DNA from: DATCBF01 sp964401995 | GTDB lineage: Bacteria; Actinomycetota; Thermoleophilia; Solirubrobacterales; 70-9 | Reading direction: 5' to 3' | DNA length: 64,000 bases | NCBI GenBank assembly: GCA_964401995.1 | Contig: CAYOAP010000004.1 | Span: 143,769-207,768, forward strand | Shown: positions 17,624 through 26,054 of the stretch, piece after piece | Layout of the letters: each line of letters starts with the position of its first letter | Position numbering within the stretch: the first letter of the stretch is position 1 | The notes under the pieces: generated by a model | Told to the model about the DNA's origin: nothing | The model's database searches: none | The model's input: only the letters and a program-made list of their open reading frames with translations | Program-made: the position numbers and the translations under genes

Positions 17624-19006
17624 TCAGACCTGCTCGTCGAGCATCGCCAAGCGGGCCTCGATCTCCTCCCCGGAGCCCGGCGCCGGCACGTCCTCGGCCC
17701 GCCCGTGGGGACGGCGGTAGACGTAGTAGAGGAGCCCGAAGAGCACCCCGGCGGCGAGCAGGAAGCCGATCTCGACCCGGCGGAACTCATTGCTGACCAA
17801 GGGCACGAAGTTCCAGCCGATGAAGAGCGCCGCGCAGCTGATCCAGCGCACCGCCGCCCGCCGCACCTGGCCCTGGGCGATGCAGGCCTGGTTGACCGTC
17901 ACCGAGCAGAGGTAGAGCCCCATCCCGACCGCGACCAGGAGCAGGCCCTCGCGGTCGTAGACGAACTTCTTGCTGAAGGCGATCTGCATCAATTTCGGCC
18001 CGGCGATCAGGACGACGACGACGACCAGGGCGGTGAAGGCGGCGATCCCGAGCAGCACCATCCGCACTGTCTTGCTGAATTCCCGTGCGCTCTCCTCGGT
18101 GCCGCTGGCCTGGAGTTTGGTCAGGTGGGGCAGGATGCTGGTCGAGACCGACTGGAACAGCTGCAGGGGCGCCCGGGCGAGCATCAGGACGTTGAAGATG
18201 AAGCCGGCGGCGGCGGCGCCCTGGAGGCCGCGGGTGATCAGCGGGCCGGCGTTGAGGAAGGCCTGTTCGCTGAACATGATCAGCAGCACCGCGGCGGCGA
18301 AGCCGCCGCCCTCGGCGAAAGAGAACTTCTCTTCCTCCTTGTCCGATGGCGCCTCTGGCAGCTCCTCCTGCTGTTTGGCCCGGCGAGCGAAGGCGAAGGG
18401 GACGACCATCAGGCTCAGCGCCGGCGCCGCGGTGATGCCGATCGCCACCGCCGACTGGCCGCTGAGCACGCCGACCGCGACCATCACGGCGAAGATCGTG
18501 CGGAAGCACGATTCGGAGAGGATCAGCGCTACGAAGAGGCCGAAACGCTGGTTGCCGGCGAGGAAGCCGCGGGCGAAGTAGCTGGCGGCGTAGAAGAGGA
18601 CCGCCGAGAAGAAGACCCAGTAGAGGGTTTCGTTGCCCTCCAGCAGCCCGTTCTGGATCGGGCCGCGCAGAGCCAGGGCGACGACGGCGAAGAAGAGCGA
18701 GAGGCCGAACTGGATCGTCGAGGCGACCCGCATCGGCTGGCTGACCGCCTCGCCCTTCTCCAGGCGCTCGGAGATGTGGCGTGAGAGCAGCTGTTCGATC
18801 GGCCGGTAGAGGGTCGAGATCGTGATGAAGACGGCCGACCAGAGCACCGTGATCTGCCCGTAGTCGGGCTTGGAGAGGACGTGCGAGGCGATCAGGAAGT
18901 AGGCGTAGGTGATCAGCCCGGTGAGGCCGACGCCGACCGCCAGAAAGCTCGCGGTCTTGCCGTAGTCGGCGGAGGCCGACCCCTGCTTGGCCTGCGCTTC
19001 GCTCAT
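17624..19006 (-). CDS. Oligosaccharide flippase / polysaccharide export protein (MOP superfamily)
   Basis: 460 aa with about 12 hydrophobic segments distributed through the length, as in Wzx-type lipid-linked oligosaccharide flippases (FLAVGVGLTGLITYAYFLIASHVLSK at the start). A charged cytoplasmic loop (KQQEELPEAPSDKEEEKFSF) splits the two six-helix halves. The tail after the last helix is acidic. Start ATG 19006 overlaps the stop of the glycosyltransferase by 4 nt, so sugar transfer and flipping are likely linked in making a surface glycan or lipid-linked sugar. Confidence 0.85.
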   Translation of the reverse strand: MSEAQAKQGSASADYGKTASFLAVGVGLTGLITYAYFLIASHVLSKPDYGQITVLWSAVFITISTLYRPIEQLLSRHISERLEKGEAVSQPMRVASTIQFGLSLFFAVVALALRGPIQNGLLEGNETLYWVFFSAVLFYAASYFARGFLAGNQRFGLFVALILSESCFRTIFAVMVAVGVLSGQSAVAIGITAAPALSLMVVPFAFARRAKQQEELPEAPSDKEEEKFSFAEGGGFAAAVLLIMFSEQAFLNAGPLITRGLQGAAAAGFIFNVLMLARAPLQLFQSVSTSILPHLTKLQASGTEESAREFSKTVRMVLLGIAAFTALVVVVVLIAGPKLMQIAFSKKFVYDREGLLLVAVGMGLYLCSVTVNQACIAQGQVRRAAVRWISCAALFIGWNFVPLVSNEFRRVEIGFLLAAGVLFGLLYYVYRRPHGRAEDVPAPGSGEEIEARLAMLDEQV

Positions 19007-19992
19007 CGATCGTTTGGCTTGCCGGGCTCGTAGTGAGAGGGCTCGACGCCGAGTTTCAACTCGACTCGCCGCACCCGCTCGAAGACGCGCTGCGTCATCA
19101 CCCGCTGCCCGGCGAGGAGGTCGCCGATCACGCCGAGGGCGAAGAGCTGGACCGAGACGATGAAGAGCACGGCGCCGAGGATCAGCGACTGGATGTGGCC
19201 GCTGCTCTTGCCGTTGAAGATCCAGTCGATCAGGAATGGCATCCAGGCGGCGAGGGCGAGGACGCCGACGATCAGGCCGGCGGTGGCGAAGACCCGCAGC
19301 GGCTCGTAACGGGCGTAGATCCGCAGGATCGCGCCGCTGTTGCGGCGCACGTAGGCGCCGGTCGAGGCGAAGAGGCGCGACTCCCGCGTCTGCGGGTTGG
19401 TGCCGATCTCGACCTGGTCGACGGCAACCAGCATCTTCCCAGCCTGGATCAGGCTCTCCAGGGTGTAGGTGAAGCTGTCGACGACGAGCAGGCCCAGCGC
19501 CGCCTCGCGGTTGTAGGCGCGAAAGCCGGAGGTGGTGTCGGCGATCTCGGTTCCCGAGAGCCCCCGCACGACCCAGCTGCCGAGGCGCTGCAGCGCCTTC
19601 TTCGGCCCCGAGAAGTGCTCGATCTGGCTGACGCGGCGGTCGCCGACGACCATGTCGGCCCGCCCGGCCAGGATCGGCGCGACCAGCTTCGGGATGTCGG
19701 CGCCGCGGTACTGGTTGTCGGCGTCGGTGTTGACGATCAGGTCGGCGCCGAGCTTCAGGCAGGCGTCGAGCCCGGCCTGGAAGCCCGCCGCCAGGCCCTT
19801 GTTGTTGGTCAGGCTGACGATGTGCTCGACCCCGTTATCGCGGGCGACCTCGACCGTGCGGTCGGTCGAGCCATCGTCGATGACCAGCAGCTCGACCGTC
19901 TCAATTCCCTCGATCGCGCGGGGGATATCGGCGATCGTCTGGGCGAGCGTCGCCTCCTCGTTGAGGCAGGGGATCTGGATGATGAGCTTCAC
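19003..19992 (-). CDS. Family 2 glycosyltransferase with C-terminal membrane segments
   Basis: 329 aa. The GT-A domain starts LIIQIPCLNEEATL, followed by LLVIDDGSTDRTVE (nucleotide-sugar binding), and VNTDADNQY carries the DxD metal motif. The domain ends around residue 225. Two hydrophobic segments follow (FATAGLIVGVLALAAWMPFL and SLILGAVLFIVSVQLFALGVI). The layout matches dolichol/polyprenyl-phosphate sugar synthases and GtrB-like enzymes. The start is GTG 19992 with TACCCT 10 nt upstream and no Shine-Dalgarno. It is divergent from ribD, and both starts share a 77-bp region with two inverted repeats. Confidence 0.9.
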   Translation of the reverse strand: MKLIIQIPCLNEEATLAQTIADIPRAIEGIETVELLVIDDGSTDRTVEVARDNGVEHIVSLTNNKGLAAGFQAGLDACLKLGADLIVNTDADNQYRGADIPKLVAPILAGRADMVVGDRRVSQIEHFSGPKKALQRLGSWVVRGLSGTEIADTTSGFRAYNREAALGLLVVDSFTYTLESLIQAGKMLVAVDQVEIGTNPQTRESRLFASTGAYVRRNSGAILRIYARYEPLRVFATAGLIVGVLALAAWMPFLIDWIFNGKSSGHIQSLILGAVLFIVSVQLFALGVIGDLLAGQRVMTQRVFERVRRVELKLGVEPSHYEPGKPNDR

Positions 19993-20003
19993 GGGGGCGG
20001 TCA

Positions 20004-20059
20004 GGGTACTCGTAGGTACCCCGGAAGGGGGGTAGAATCCTGGTTGACTGACCAGTCAA
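20004..20059. promoter_or_regulatory. Divergent GT2/ribD control region with a TetR-like palindrome
   Basis: Two inverted repeats lie between the divergent starts: GGGTAC/GTACCC (20004-20009 with 20016-20021) and TTGACTG-AC-CAGTCAA (20044-20059). A TAGAAT hexamer at 20033-20038 fits a -10 for ribD and would place the start of transcription near 20045, inside the second palindrome. A 7-bp-arm palindrome at the transcription start is the usual form of a TetR- or GntR-type operator. No FMN riboswitch is visible, and the 31-nt leader is too short for one. The regulator is not in the window. Confidence 0.5.
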
Positions 20060-20069
20060 TCGGTTTCCG

Positions 20070-21113
20070 ATGAACGCCCAGCAGACAGACATCGAGCGGC
20101 TTCATCTACGGCGGGCGCTGGAGCTTGCCGAGGGCGGGCGCGGGCGCGTCAGCCCCAATCCGCTGGTCGGCGCGGTGATCGTCAGGGACGGCGAGGTGGT
20201 CGGCGAGGGCTTCCATGCCGAGGTGGGCGGGCTGCATGCCGAGCGGGCGGCGCTCGAGGATTGCCGCAGCCGTGGCGTCGATCCGGCCGGGTCGACGATG
20301 TATGTGACCCTGGAGCCCTGTGCCCACCAGGGCCGGCAGCCGCCCTGCGTCGAAGTGATCCTCGAGGCGGGCATCGCCCGGGTCGTGATCGCCTCCGACG
20401 ATCCTTCCGAGAAGGCAGCCGGCCGCGGCCCCGGGATCCTCCGCGACGGCGGCGTCGAAGCCGAGTTTGCTGCCGGCGAGGAGGCTGGCGCCGCGCGCCT
20501 GCTCAACCAGCCCTTCCGCAAGCACGCCCGCACCGGCCTTCCCCTCGTCAGCCTGAAGATGGCGATGTCGCTCGACGGCCAGACCTCGACCGTGCCGGGA
20601 GACTCGCCCTGGATCTCCAGCGAGCGCAGCCGCGCCCTGGTCCACCGTTGGCGCGCGGAATCGGACGCGATCGGCATCGGCATCGGCACCGCCATCGCCG
20701 ACGACCCTCTGCTCACCGCCCGCGACATTCCCGACGCACGCCAGCCGATCCGCGTCGTCTTCGACTCCAAGGCCCGCCTGCCGCTTGACTCCCAGCTGAT
20801 GCGAAGCCTCGATCAGTCTCCGCTTCTCGTCGTCGTCGCTCCCGGGGCCGACTCAACCGCGCTGCGAGGCGCCGGAGCGGAGATCGTGGTCGCCGTCGGC
20901 ATCGCCGCCGCTCTCGCCGATCTCGGCCGCCGCGGCATCACTAGCCTCTTCCTCGAGGGCGGCAGGACCCTGGCGGCGGCTTTCGTCGATGCCGGGCAGA
21001 TCGACGAGGCCCGGGTCTTTGTCGCGCCTATCCTGCTCGGCGAGGCGAGCCGCCTCACCGCGGTAGACGCAACCGAAGACACCCTGATCACAACCCGATT
21101 CAAGGAGTGGTGA
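20070..21113 (+). CDS. ribD: Bifunctional riboflavin biosynthesis protein RibD (deaminase/reductase)
   Basis: 347 aa. Residues ~1-145 are the zinc cytidine-deaminase-like domain that deaminates the pyrimidinone intermediate: NPLVGAVIV, HAERAAL (Zn His and catalytic Glu) and EPCAHQGRQPPC (two Zn Cys). Residues ~155-347 are the NADPH reductase domain: PLVSLKMAMSLDGQT, GIGIGTAIADDPLLTAR and LFLEGGRTLAAAFV. It is the first gene of the riboflavin operon; its stop overlaps the ATG of ribE by one base. Confidence 0.96.
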   Translation: MNAQQTDIERLHLRRALELAEGGRGRVSPNPLVGAVIVRDGEVVGEGFHAEVGGLHAERAALEDCRSRGVDPAGSTMYVTLEPCAHQGRQPPCVEVILEAGIARVVIASDDPSEKAAGRGPGILRDGGVEAEFAAGEEAGAARLLNQPFRKHARTGLPLVSLKMAMSLDGQTSTVPGDSPWISSERSRALVHRWRAESDAIGIGIGTAIADDPLLTARDIPDARQPIRVVFDSKARLPLDSQLMRSLDQSPLLVVVAPGADSTALRGAGAEIVVAVGIAAALADLGRRGITSLFLEGGRTLAAAFVDAGQIDEARVFVAPILLGEASRLTAVDATEDTLITTRFKEW

Positions 21114-21718
21114 TGTTCACCGGCCTGATCCAGGACGTGGGGACGATCGAGTCGGTCGACGCCGGCGCCGACGGCGCCCGGCTGCGCATCGCGACCAGCC
21201 TCGCCGGCGAGATCGGCCTCGGCGACTCGGTCGCCGTCAACGGCATCTGCCTGACCGCGACCAGCCGCGATGCCGCCGGCTTCGAGACCGAGGCGATGAA
21301 CCAGACCCTCGAGGTGACCGCCCTGGCTGGGGTGGCCCCGGGCGACCGGGTCAACCTCGAGCTGGCGATGCGAGCCTCCGACCGGCTCGGCGGCCACATC
21401 GTCCAGGGCCACGTCGACGGCGTCGGCGCCGTCGCCTCGATCGCCGAGGACGGCTTCGCCCGCCGCCTCCGGGTCGGCCTCGCGCCCGAGCTGCTGCGCT
21501 ACGCGATCGACAAGGGCTCGATCACCCTCAGCGGCGTCAGCCTCACGATCGCGGATTTGGGCGACTCTTGGGTAGATGTTTCCCTGATCCCTGAGACGCT
21601 GGAGCGGACGATCTTGGGCGAGCTCGCCCCTGGAGACAAATTGAACGTCGAGTGCGACATCGTCGCCAAGTACGTGGAGCGGATCATGGGACCATTGGCT
21701 GGAAAGGAACGAGCGTGA
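21113..21718 (+). CDS. ribE: Riboflavin synthase (alpha chain type)
   Basis: Dismutates two 6,7-dimethyl-8-ribityllumazine molecules into riboflavin. 201 aa with two homologous lumazine-binding repeats. MFTGLIQDVGTIE is the classic N-terminus, which decides for ATG 21113 over two in-frame GTG codons just before it; an AAGGAG at 21102-21107 is well spaced. VNGICLTAT and GGHIVQGHVDGVG in the first half are echoed by GVSLTIADL in the second. The tail ends VAKYVERIMG as usual. Confidence 0.96.
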   Translation: MFTGLIQDVGTIESVDAGADGARLRIATSLAGEIGLGDSVAVNGICLTATSRDAAGFETEAMNQTLEVTALAGVAPGDRVNLELAMRASDRLGGHIVQGHVDGVGAVASIAEDGFARRLRVGLAPELLRYAIDKGSITLSGVSLTIADLGDSWVDVSLIPETLERTILGELAPGDKLNVECDIVAKYVERIMGPLAGKERA

Positions 21719-23040
21719 GCCATATGACCGAGACCCAGAAGACAGAGGACACGGGCGTCGCGACAGGGGAGAGCCCCTTCTCGACGATCGAGGAAGCGAT
21801 CGAGGAGGTCCGGCGCGGCCGGATGGTCGTCGTCTGCGACGGCGAGGACCGCGAGAACGAGGGCGACCTGGTGATGGCGGCGCAGTTCGCGACGCCGGAG
21901 GCGGTCAACTTCATGGCCAAGGAGGCCCGCGGGCTGATCTGCCTGGCGCTGACCGCCGAACGCTGTGAGCGGCTCGGCCTCAACCTGATGGCGGCCAAGA
22001 ACGAGGCGCCGCTGCAGACCGCCTTCACGGTCACGATCGAGGCGGCCGGCGGCGTCAGCACCGGCATCTCGGCCCACGACCGCGCCCACACGATCCAGGT
22101 CGCGATCGACCCCAACTCGGGCCCGCGCGAGATCGTCGTCCCCGGCCACATGTTCCCGCTGCGGGCCAAAGAGGGCGGCGTGCTCGAGCGCACCGGCCAC
22201 ACCGAGGCCAGCGTCGACCTCGCCCGCCTCGCCGGCCTCACCCCGGCCGGCGTCATCTGCGAGGTGATGAACGACGACGGCACCATGGCCCGCGTCCCCG
22301 ACCTGATCCCCTACTGCGCCAAGCACGGCCTGAAGATGGTCACCGTCGCCGAGCTGATCGCCTACCGCCGCCGCACCGAGAAGCTGGTCGAGCGGGTCGT
22401 CGCCACCGCCCTGCCGACCTCCTTCGGCGACTTCACCGCGGTCGGCTACCGCTCCCTGGTCGACGACAAACACCACGTCGCGATGGTCAAGGGCGATGTC
22501 GCCGGGGTCGAGGACGTGCTCGTCCGCGTCCACAGCGAGTGCCTGACCGGCGACGTCTTCCACAGCATGCGCTGTGACTGCGGCGAGCAGCTGGCCTCGG
22601 CGCTGGCGATGATCGAGGAGGAAGGCCAGGGCGTGCTCCTCTACCTCTCCCAGGAGGGCCGCGGGATCGGCCTGCTGAACAAGCTGCGCGCCTACAAACT
22701 GCAGGAGGAGGGAGCCGACACGGTCGAGGCCAACCTCAAACTGGGCCTGCCCGCCGACCTGCGCGACTACGGGATCGGCGCCCAGATCCTCGGCGACCTC
22801 GGCCTGACCAGCATCCGCATCCTCACCAACAACCCGAAAAAGATCGTCGGCCTCGAGGGCTACGGGCTCTCGGTCAGCGAGCAGGTGCCGATCGAGTCCG
22901 CTCCCAACGTCCACAACGAGTCCTACCTGCGGGCCAAGCGCGACAAGATGGGCCACTCGCTGCACCACCAGGGCCTGGCCCTCGACGAGGAGATGATCCA
23001 CGACGAGGAGGAGCGCGACGCAAAGGGCGGCGATGGCTGA
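21715..23040 (+). CDS. ribBA: Bifunctional DHBP synthase / GTP cyclohydrolase II
   Basis: 441 aa from GTG 21715, which overlaps the ribE stop by 4 nt and follows a GGAAAGG Shine-Dalgarno; an in-frame ATG 9 nt later is a weaker choice. Residues ~15-215 are the 3,4-dihydroxy-2-butanone-4-phosphate synthase: VVCDGEDRENEGDL (acidic metal site), GVSTGISAHDRA and RTGHTEASVDLARLAG. Residues ~220-425 are GTP cyclohydrolase II: VHSECLTGDVF...RCDCGEQL (three Zn cysteines) and YLSQEGRGIGLLNK. Together they supply both precursors of lumazine. Confidence 0.97.
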   Translation: MSHMTETQKTEDTGVATGESPFSTIEEAIEEVRRGRMVVVCDGEDRENEGDLVMAAQFATPEAVNFMAKEARGLICLALTAERCERLGLNLMAAKNEAPLQTAFTVTIEAAGGVSTGISAHDRAHTIQVAIDPNSGPREIVVPGHMFPLRAKEGGVLERTGHTEASVDLARLAGLTPAGVICEVMNDDGTMARVPDLIPYCAKHGLKMVTVAELIAYRRRTEKLVERVVATALPTSFGDFTAVGYRSLVDDKHHVAMVKGDVAGVEDVLVRVHSECLTGDVFHSMRCDCGEQLASALAMIEEEGQGVLLYLSQEGRGIGLLNKLRAYKLQEEGADTVEANLKLGLPADLRDYGIGAQILGDLGLTSIRILTNNPKKIVGLEGYGLSVSEQVPIESAPNVHNESYLRAKRDKMGHSLHHQGLALDEEMIHDEEERDAKGGDG

Positions 23041-23524
23041 GGCGGGGGCCTTCCTCGAGCAGTTCAGCGATGAGGAGAAGGCCACGCTGGCGCCGCTGCG
23101 CTTCGCCGTCTGCGTCGGCTGCTTCTACGAGGATCTCGCCCAGCGCCTGCTCAACGGCGCCAACGAGGGCTTCGAGCTGGCCGGGGTTCCGGCCTCATCG
23201 GTCAGCCAGGTCTCGGTCCCCGGCGCTTACGAGCTTCCCTACGCAGCCAAGCTTCACGCTGAAAACGGCGGCTACGCCGGCGTCGCCTGCCTCGGCGTCG
23301 TCATCCGCGGCGAGACCGACCACTACGACTTCGTCTGTGCCGAGGCCGCCCGCGGCATCCAGGACGTGCAGCTGCAGACCGGCGTCCCCTGCGCCTTCGG
23401 CGTGATCACCTGCGACAGCATGGAGCAGGCCCTGGCCCGGGCCGGCGGCGGCAAGCGCGACCAGGGCCGCAACGCGGCGCTCACAGTCGCCCGCATGGCG
23501 CTGCTGAAGCGCCAGCTGGCTTAG
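23033..23524 (+). CDS. ribH: 6,7-dimethyl-8-ribityllumazine synthase
   Basis: 163 aa lumazine synthase, last enzyme before RibE. FAVCVGCFYEDLAQRLL replaces the more usual FNxxIT start of the fold. VPGAYELPYAAK is the substrate-binding turn, and GVVIRGETDHYDFVC contains the active-site His. PCAFGVITCDSMEQALARAGG follows the family pattern closely. It overlaps ribBA by 8 nt, completing the ribD-E-BA-H operon. The spacing from the stop to rpmB (45 nt) contains a likely new promoter. Confidence 0.95.
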   Translation: MAEAGAFLEQFSDEEKATLAPLRFAVCVGCFYEDLAQRLLNGANEGFELAGVPASSVSQVSVPGAYELPYAAKLHAENGGYAGVACLGVVIRGETDHYDFVCAEAARGIQDVQLQTGVPCAFGVITCDSMEQALARAGGGKRDQGRNAALTVARMALLKRQLA

Positions 23525-23569
23525 ACCGGCCGCAGCGTCGCGACTGCTTCTGTAGCATCACCGATCCCG

Positions 23570-23761
23570 ATGGCCAAGGTATGTCACAGCTGCGGCAAAG
23601 GACCGGCGTTTGGCCAGTCCCGAAGCCACTCGATGGTCGCGACCAAGCGGCGCTTCGATCCGAACCTGCAGAAGGTCCGGATCCAGGAGAAGGGCAGGAC
23701 CATGCGCGCTTATGTCTGCACTCGCTGCTTGAAGTCAAACAAGATCGTTAAGGCCGCCTGA
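23570..23761 (+). CDS. rpmB: 50S ribosomal protein L28
   Basis: 63 aa, zinc-binding (C+) form: CHSC near the N-terminus and CTRC near the C-terminus. HSMVATKRRFDPNLQKVR is typical of L28. TAGCAT at 23553-23558 lies 11 nt before the ATG with no Shine-Dalgarno, so it may have its own promoter. It sits alone between the riboflavin operon and a convergent MMPL transporter gene. Confidence 0.96.
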   Translation: MAKVCHSCGKGPAFGQSRSHSMVATKRRFDPNLQKVRIQEKGRTMRAYVCTRCLKSNKIVKAA

Positions 23762-23792
23762 AGGCCGTCTGACGCGGCGCCGGGAGGCTTGG

Positions 23793-25979
23793 TCAGTCGG
23801 CCTGAGCCACAACTGGGTGCTCGCCGGTGGGGGCGGGATCGCCCTCTGCTGGCTCTACGTGCAGCGTCGGCAGGGCTCGATCTAGCCAGGCCGGCAGCCA
23901 CCAGGCTCGCTTGCCGAAGAGCTGCATCACTGCTGGGACCAGGACCGAGCGGATGATCACCGCGTCGATCAGGACCGCTGAGGCGAGGCCGAGGCCGAAG
24001 AGTTTGATGATCCGGTCTTCGCCGATCATGAAGGAGGCGAAGACGGTGACCATGATCGCCGCCGCCGCGGTGATCACGCGGCCGGTCAGGGCGAGGCCAC
24101 GGGTGACGGCTTCGCTGGCGTCGTTCTTGTGCTCCCACTCCTCGTGGATCCGCGACATCAGGAAGACCTCGTAGTCCATCGAGAGCCCGAAGACGATCGA
24201 GAAGAGGAAGACCGGAAAGAAGGCGACGATCGGGCCGGTCCCGTCGAGCCCGATGATGCTCCCGCCCCAGCCCCACTGGAAGACGGCGACGATCAGGCCG
24301 AAGGCGGCGCCGATGCTGAGCAGGTTCATCACCATCGCCTTCAGCGGCACCAGGATCGAGCGGAAGACGATCATCAGCAGCAGCGCCGAGAGCAGGACGA
24401 CGACGCCGATGAAGAGCGGCAGCTTTTCGGAGATCGCGTCGCCGAAGTCCTCGAAGATCGCGGTGATGCCGCCGACGTGGAGCTGGGCCCCGGTCTTTGC
24501 CTCGATCGGCGGCACGACGTCGTTGCGGATGTGGTCGAGAAGCGTGGTTGTGTCGACGCTCTGCGGCGAGGTCGTCGGGTAGAGCTGGAAGACACCGGTG
24601 TTCTTGGCTGGGTTGAGCACGATCGAGGTGACGGCGGCGACGCCCTTTTCGTTTTCGAGGGTCTTGTGCAGCTGGACCAGCCCGGCGTCGTCGCCCTTGC
24701 TGGGCAGCGCGCCGACCATCGCGAAGGGCCCGTTGAAGCCCGGCCCGAAGCCTTCCGCCAGCAGGTCGTAGGCGTTGCGCGTTGTGGTGCCGGAGGGGTC
24801 GGTGCCGGCGTCATTGGAGCCGAGCCGCAGCGAGAGGGTGGGGATGCAGAGGGCGAGCAGCAGCGCGCCCGAGAGGATCGCCCAGAGCGCCGGCCGGCGC
24901 TGGATCATCCGGCTCCAGCGGTACCAGGAGGTGTTTTCGTCGGTGCTTGGCGAGCGGCTGCCCAGGCCCGGGATCCGCAGCTTGTCGACCCGCCGGCCGG
25001 CGATCGTCAGCAGCGCCGGCAGCAGCGTCAGGGCCGCGATCATCGTGAACAGCACCGCCAGCGCGGCAGCCATCGCGACGCCGTAGAGGAAGCTGATGCC
25101 GAGCAGCAGCATCCCCATCAGCGAGATGATCACCGTGACCCCGGCGAAGAGCACCGCCCGGCCCGCGGTGTCGACCGCGGCGATCGCCGCTTCCTGCGGC
25201 TCAAGGCCCTCGTCGAGCCCGTTGCGGAAGCGGGTGAGGATGAACAGCGCGTAGTCGATGCCGACGCCGAGCCCGATCATCGCCGCCAGCTGCGGGGCGA
25301 AGTTGGCGGTGTCGAAGACGTGGGTGCCGAGTGTGACCAGGCTGAGGCCGACGCCGAGGGCGAACAGCGCCGTGATCAACGGCAGCCCCATCGCCACCAC
25401 CGAGCCGAAGGTCAGCAGCAGGATGATCACCGCCGCTCCCAGGCCGATCAAGAACGACGAGTCGCCGCCTTCTTCCTGGCGCGCTTCCTCGATCGGCTGG
25501 CCGCCCAGCTCGATCTGGAGGCCGTCGCCGGCGGCGGCCTGGGAGACCTTGATGATTTCTTTGGTCTTGTCTTTGTCGAGTTCGTTGTTCGGGACGTCGA
25601 ACTGGACCGTCGCGTAGGCGATCTTGCCTCCGTCGGCAATCGCCGCCGCGCCACCGCTGACGTAGGGGCTGGCAACTTCGCTGACGTGGGGGAACTTGGC
25701 GACCGCGGCGAAGACGCCGTCCATCTTCTGCTTGACCGCCGCCGATTCGACCCCGCCCGGCGCCTTGAAGACGATCAGGGCGGTGTCGCCGGACTGGGCC
25801 GGGAACTTCGTTTCAAGCAGGTTGAAGGCTTCCTGGGAGTCGGAGGCGGGGAGCTTGAATTCTTCGGAGAACTTGGACCCGACCGAGCTTGCCAGCATCC
25901 CGACCCCGATCAGGGCGACGATCCAGCCGATGATCACTGTCTTGCGGTGCCCGGTGCACCAGGTGGCGAAGCTGCGCAT
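23793..25979 (-). CDS. MMPL/RND-family membrane transporter
   Basis: 728 aa with about 12 transmembrane segments in two repeated halves, each a single N-terminal helix, a large extracytoplasmic loop and five more helices. Sterol-sensing-like cores are visible in GLGVGIDYALFILTRFR and FGLSMDYEVFLMSRI, which hold the Asp-Tyr pair of the proton relay in MmpL3-type proteins. It probably exports lipids or a small molecule; the cargo cannot be told from sequence. ATG 25979 (MRSFATWCTGHRK) was chosen over an upstream in-frame start because TAGCGT lies 8 nt before it and the usual N-terminus begins there. Divergent from the DAK2 gene. Confidence 0.92.
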   Translation of the reverse strand: MRSFATWCTGHRKTVIIGWIVALIGVGMLASSVGSKFSEEFKLPASDSQEAFNLLETKFPAQSGDTALIVFKAPGGVESAAVKQKMDGVFAAVAKFPHVSEVASPYVSGGAAAIADGGKIAYATVQFDVPNNELDKDKTKEIIKVSQAAAGDGLQIELGGQPIEEARQEEGGDSSFLIGLGAAVIILLLTFGSVVAMGLPLITALFALGVGLSLVTLGTHVFDTANFAPQLAAMIGLGVGIDYALFILTRFRNGLDEGLEPQEAAIAAVDTAGRAVLFAGVTVIISLMGMLLLGISFLYGVAMAAALAVLFTMIAALTLLPALLTIAGRRVDKLRIPGLGSRSPSTDENTSWYRWSRMIQRRPALWAILSGALLLALCIPTLSLRLGSNDAGTDPSGTTTRNAYDLLAEGFGPGFNGPFAMVGALPSKGDDAGLVQLHKTLENEKGVAAVTSIVLNPAKNTGVFQLYPTTSPQSVDTTTLLDHIRNDVVPPIEAKTGAQLHVGGITAIFEDFGDAISEKLPLFIGVVVLLSALLLMIVFRSILVPLKAMVMNLLSIGAAFGLIVAVFQWGWGGSIIGLDGTGPIVAFFPVFLFSIVFGLSMDYEVFLMSRIHEEWEHKNDASEAVTRGLALTGRVITAAAAIMVTVFASFMIGEDRIIKLFGLGLASAVLIDAVIIRSVLVPAVMQLFGKRAWWLPAWLDRALPTLHVEPAEGDPAPTGEHPVVAQAD

Positions 25980-26054
25980 TCGGGGCCACGCTAGCAACGC
26001 CGTTCGGCGGGCGCGTCTTAGCCCGTCGCTGCCTGCGGCTAGATTGCCGTGCTG

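Noticed and set aside
19993..20069. FMN riboswitch upstream of ribD
   Set aside because: Only 77 bp available and no RFN element pattern; palindromes explain the region better.
24129..25994. 621-codon plus-strand frame opposite the MMPL gene
   Set aside because: Charged low-complexity shadow of a well-supported transporter gene.
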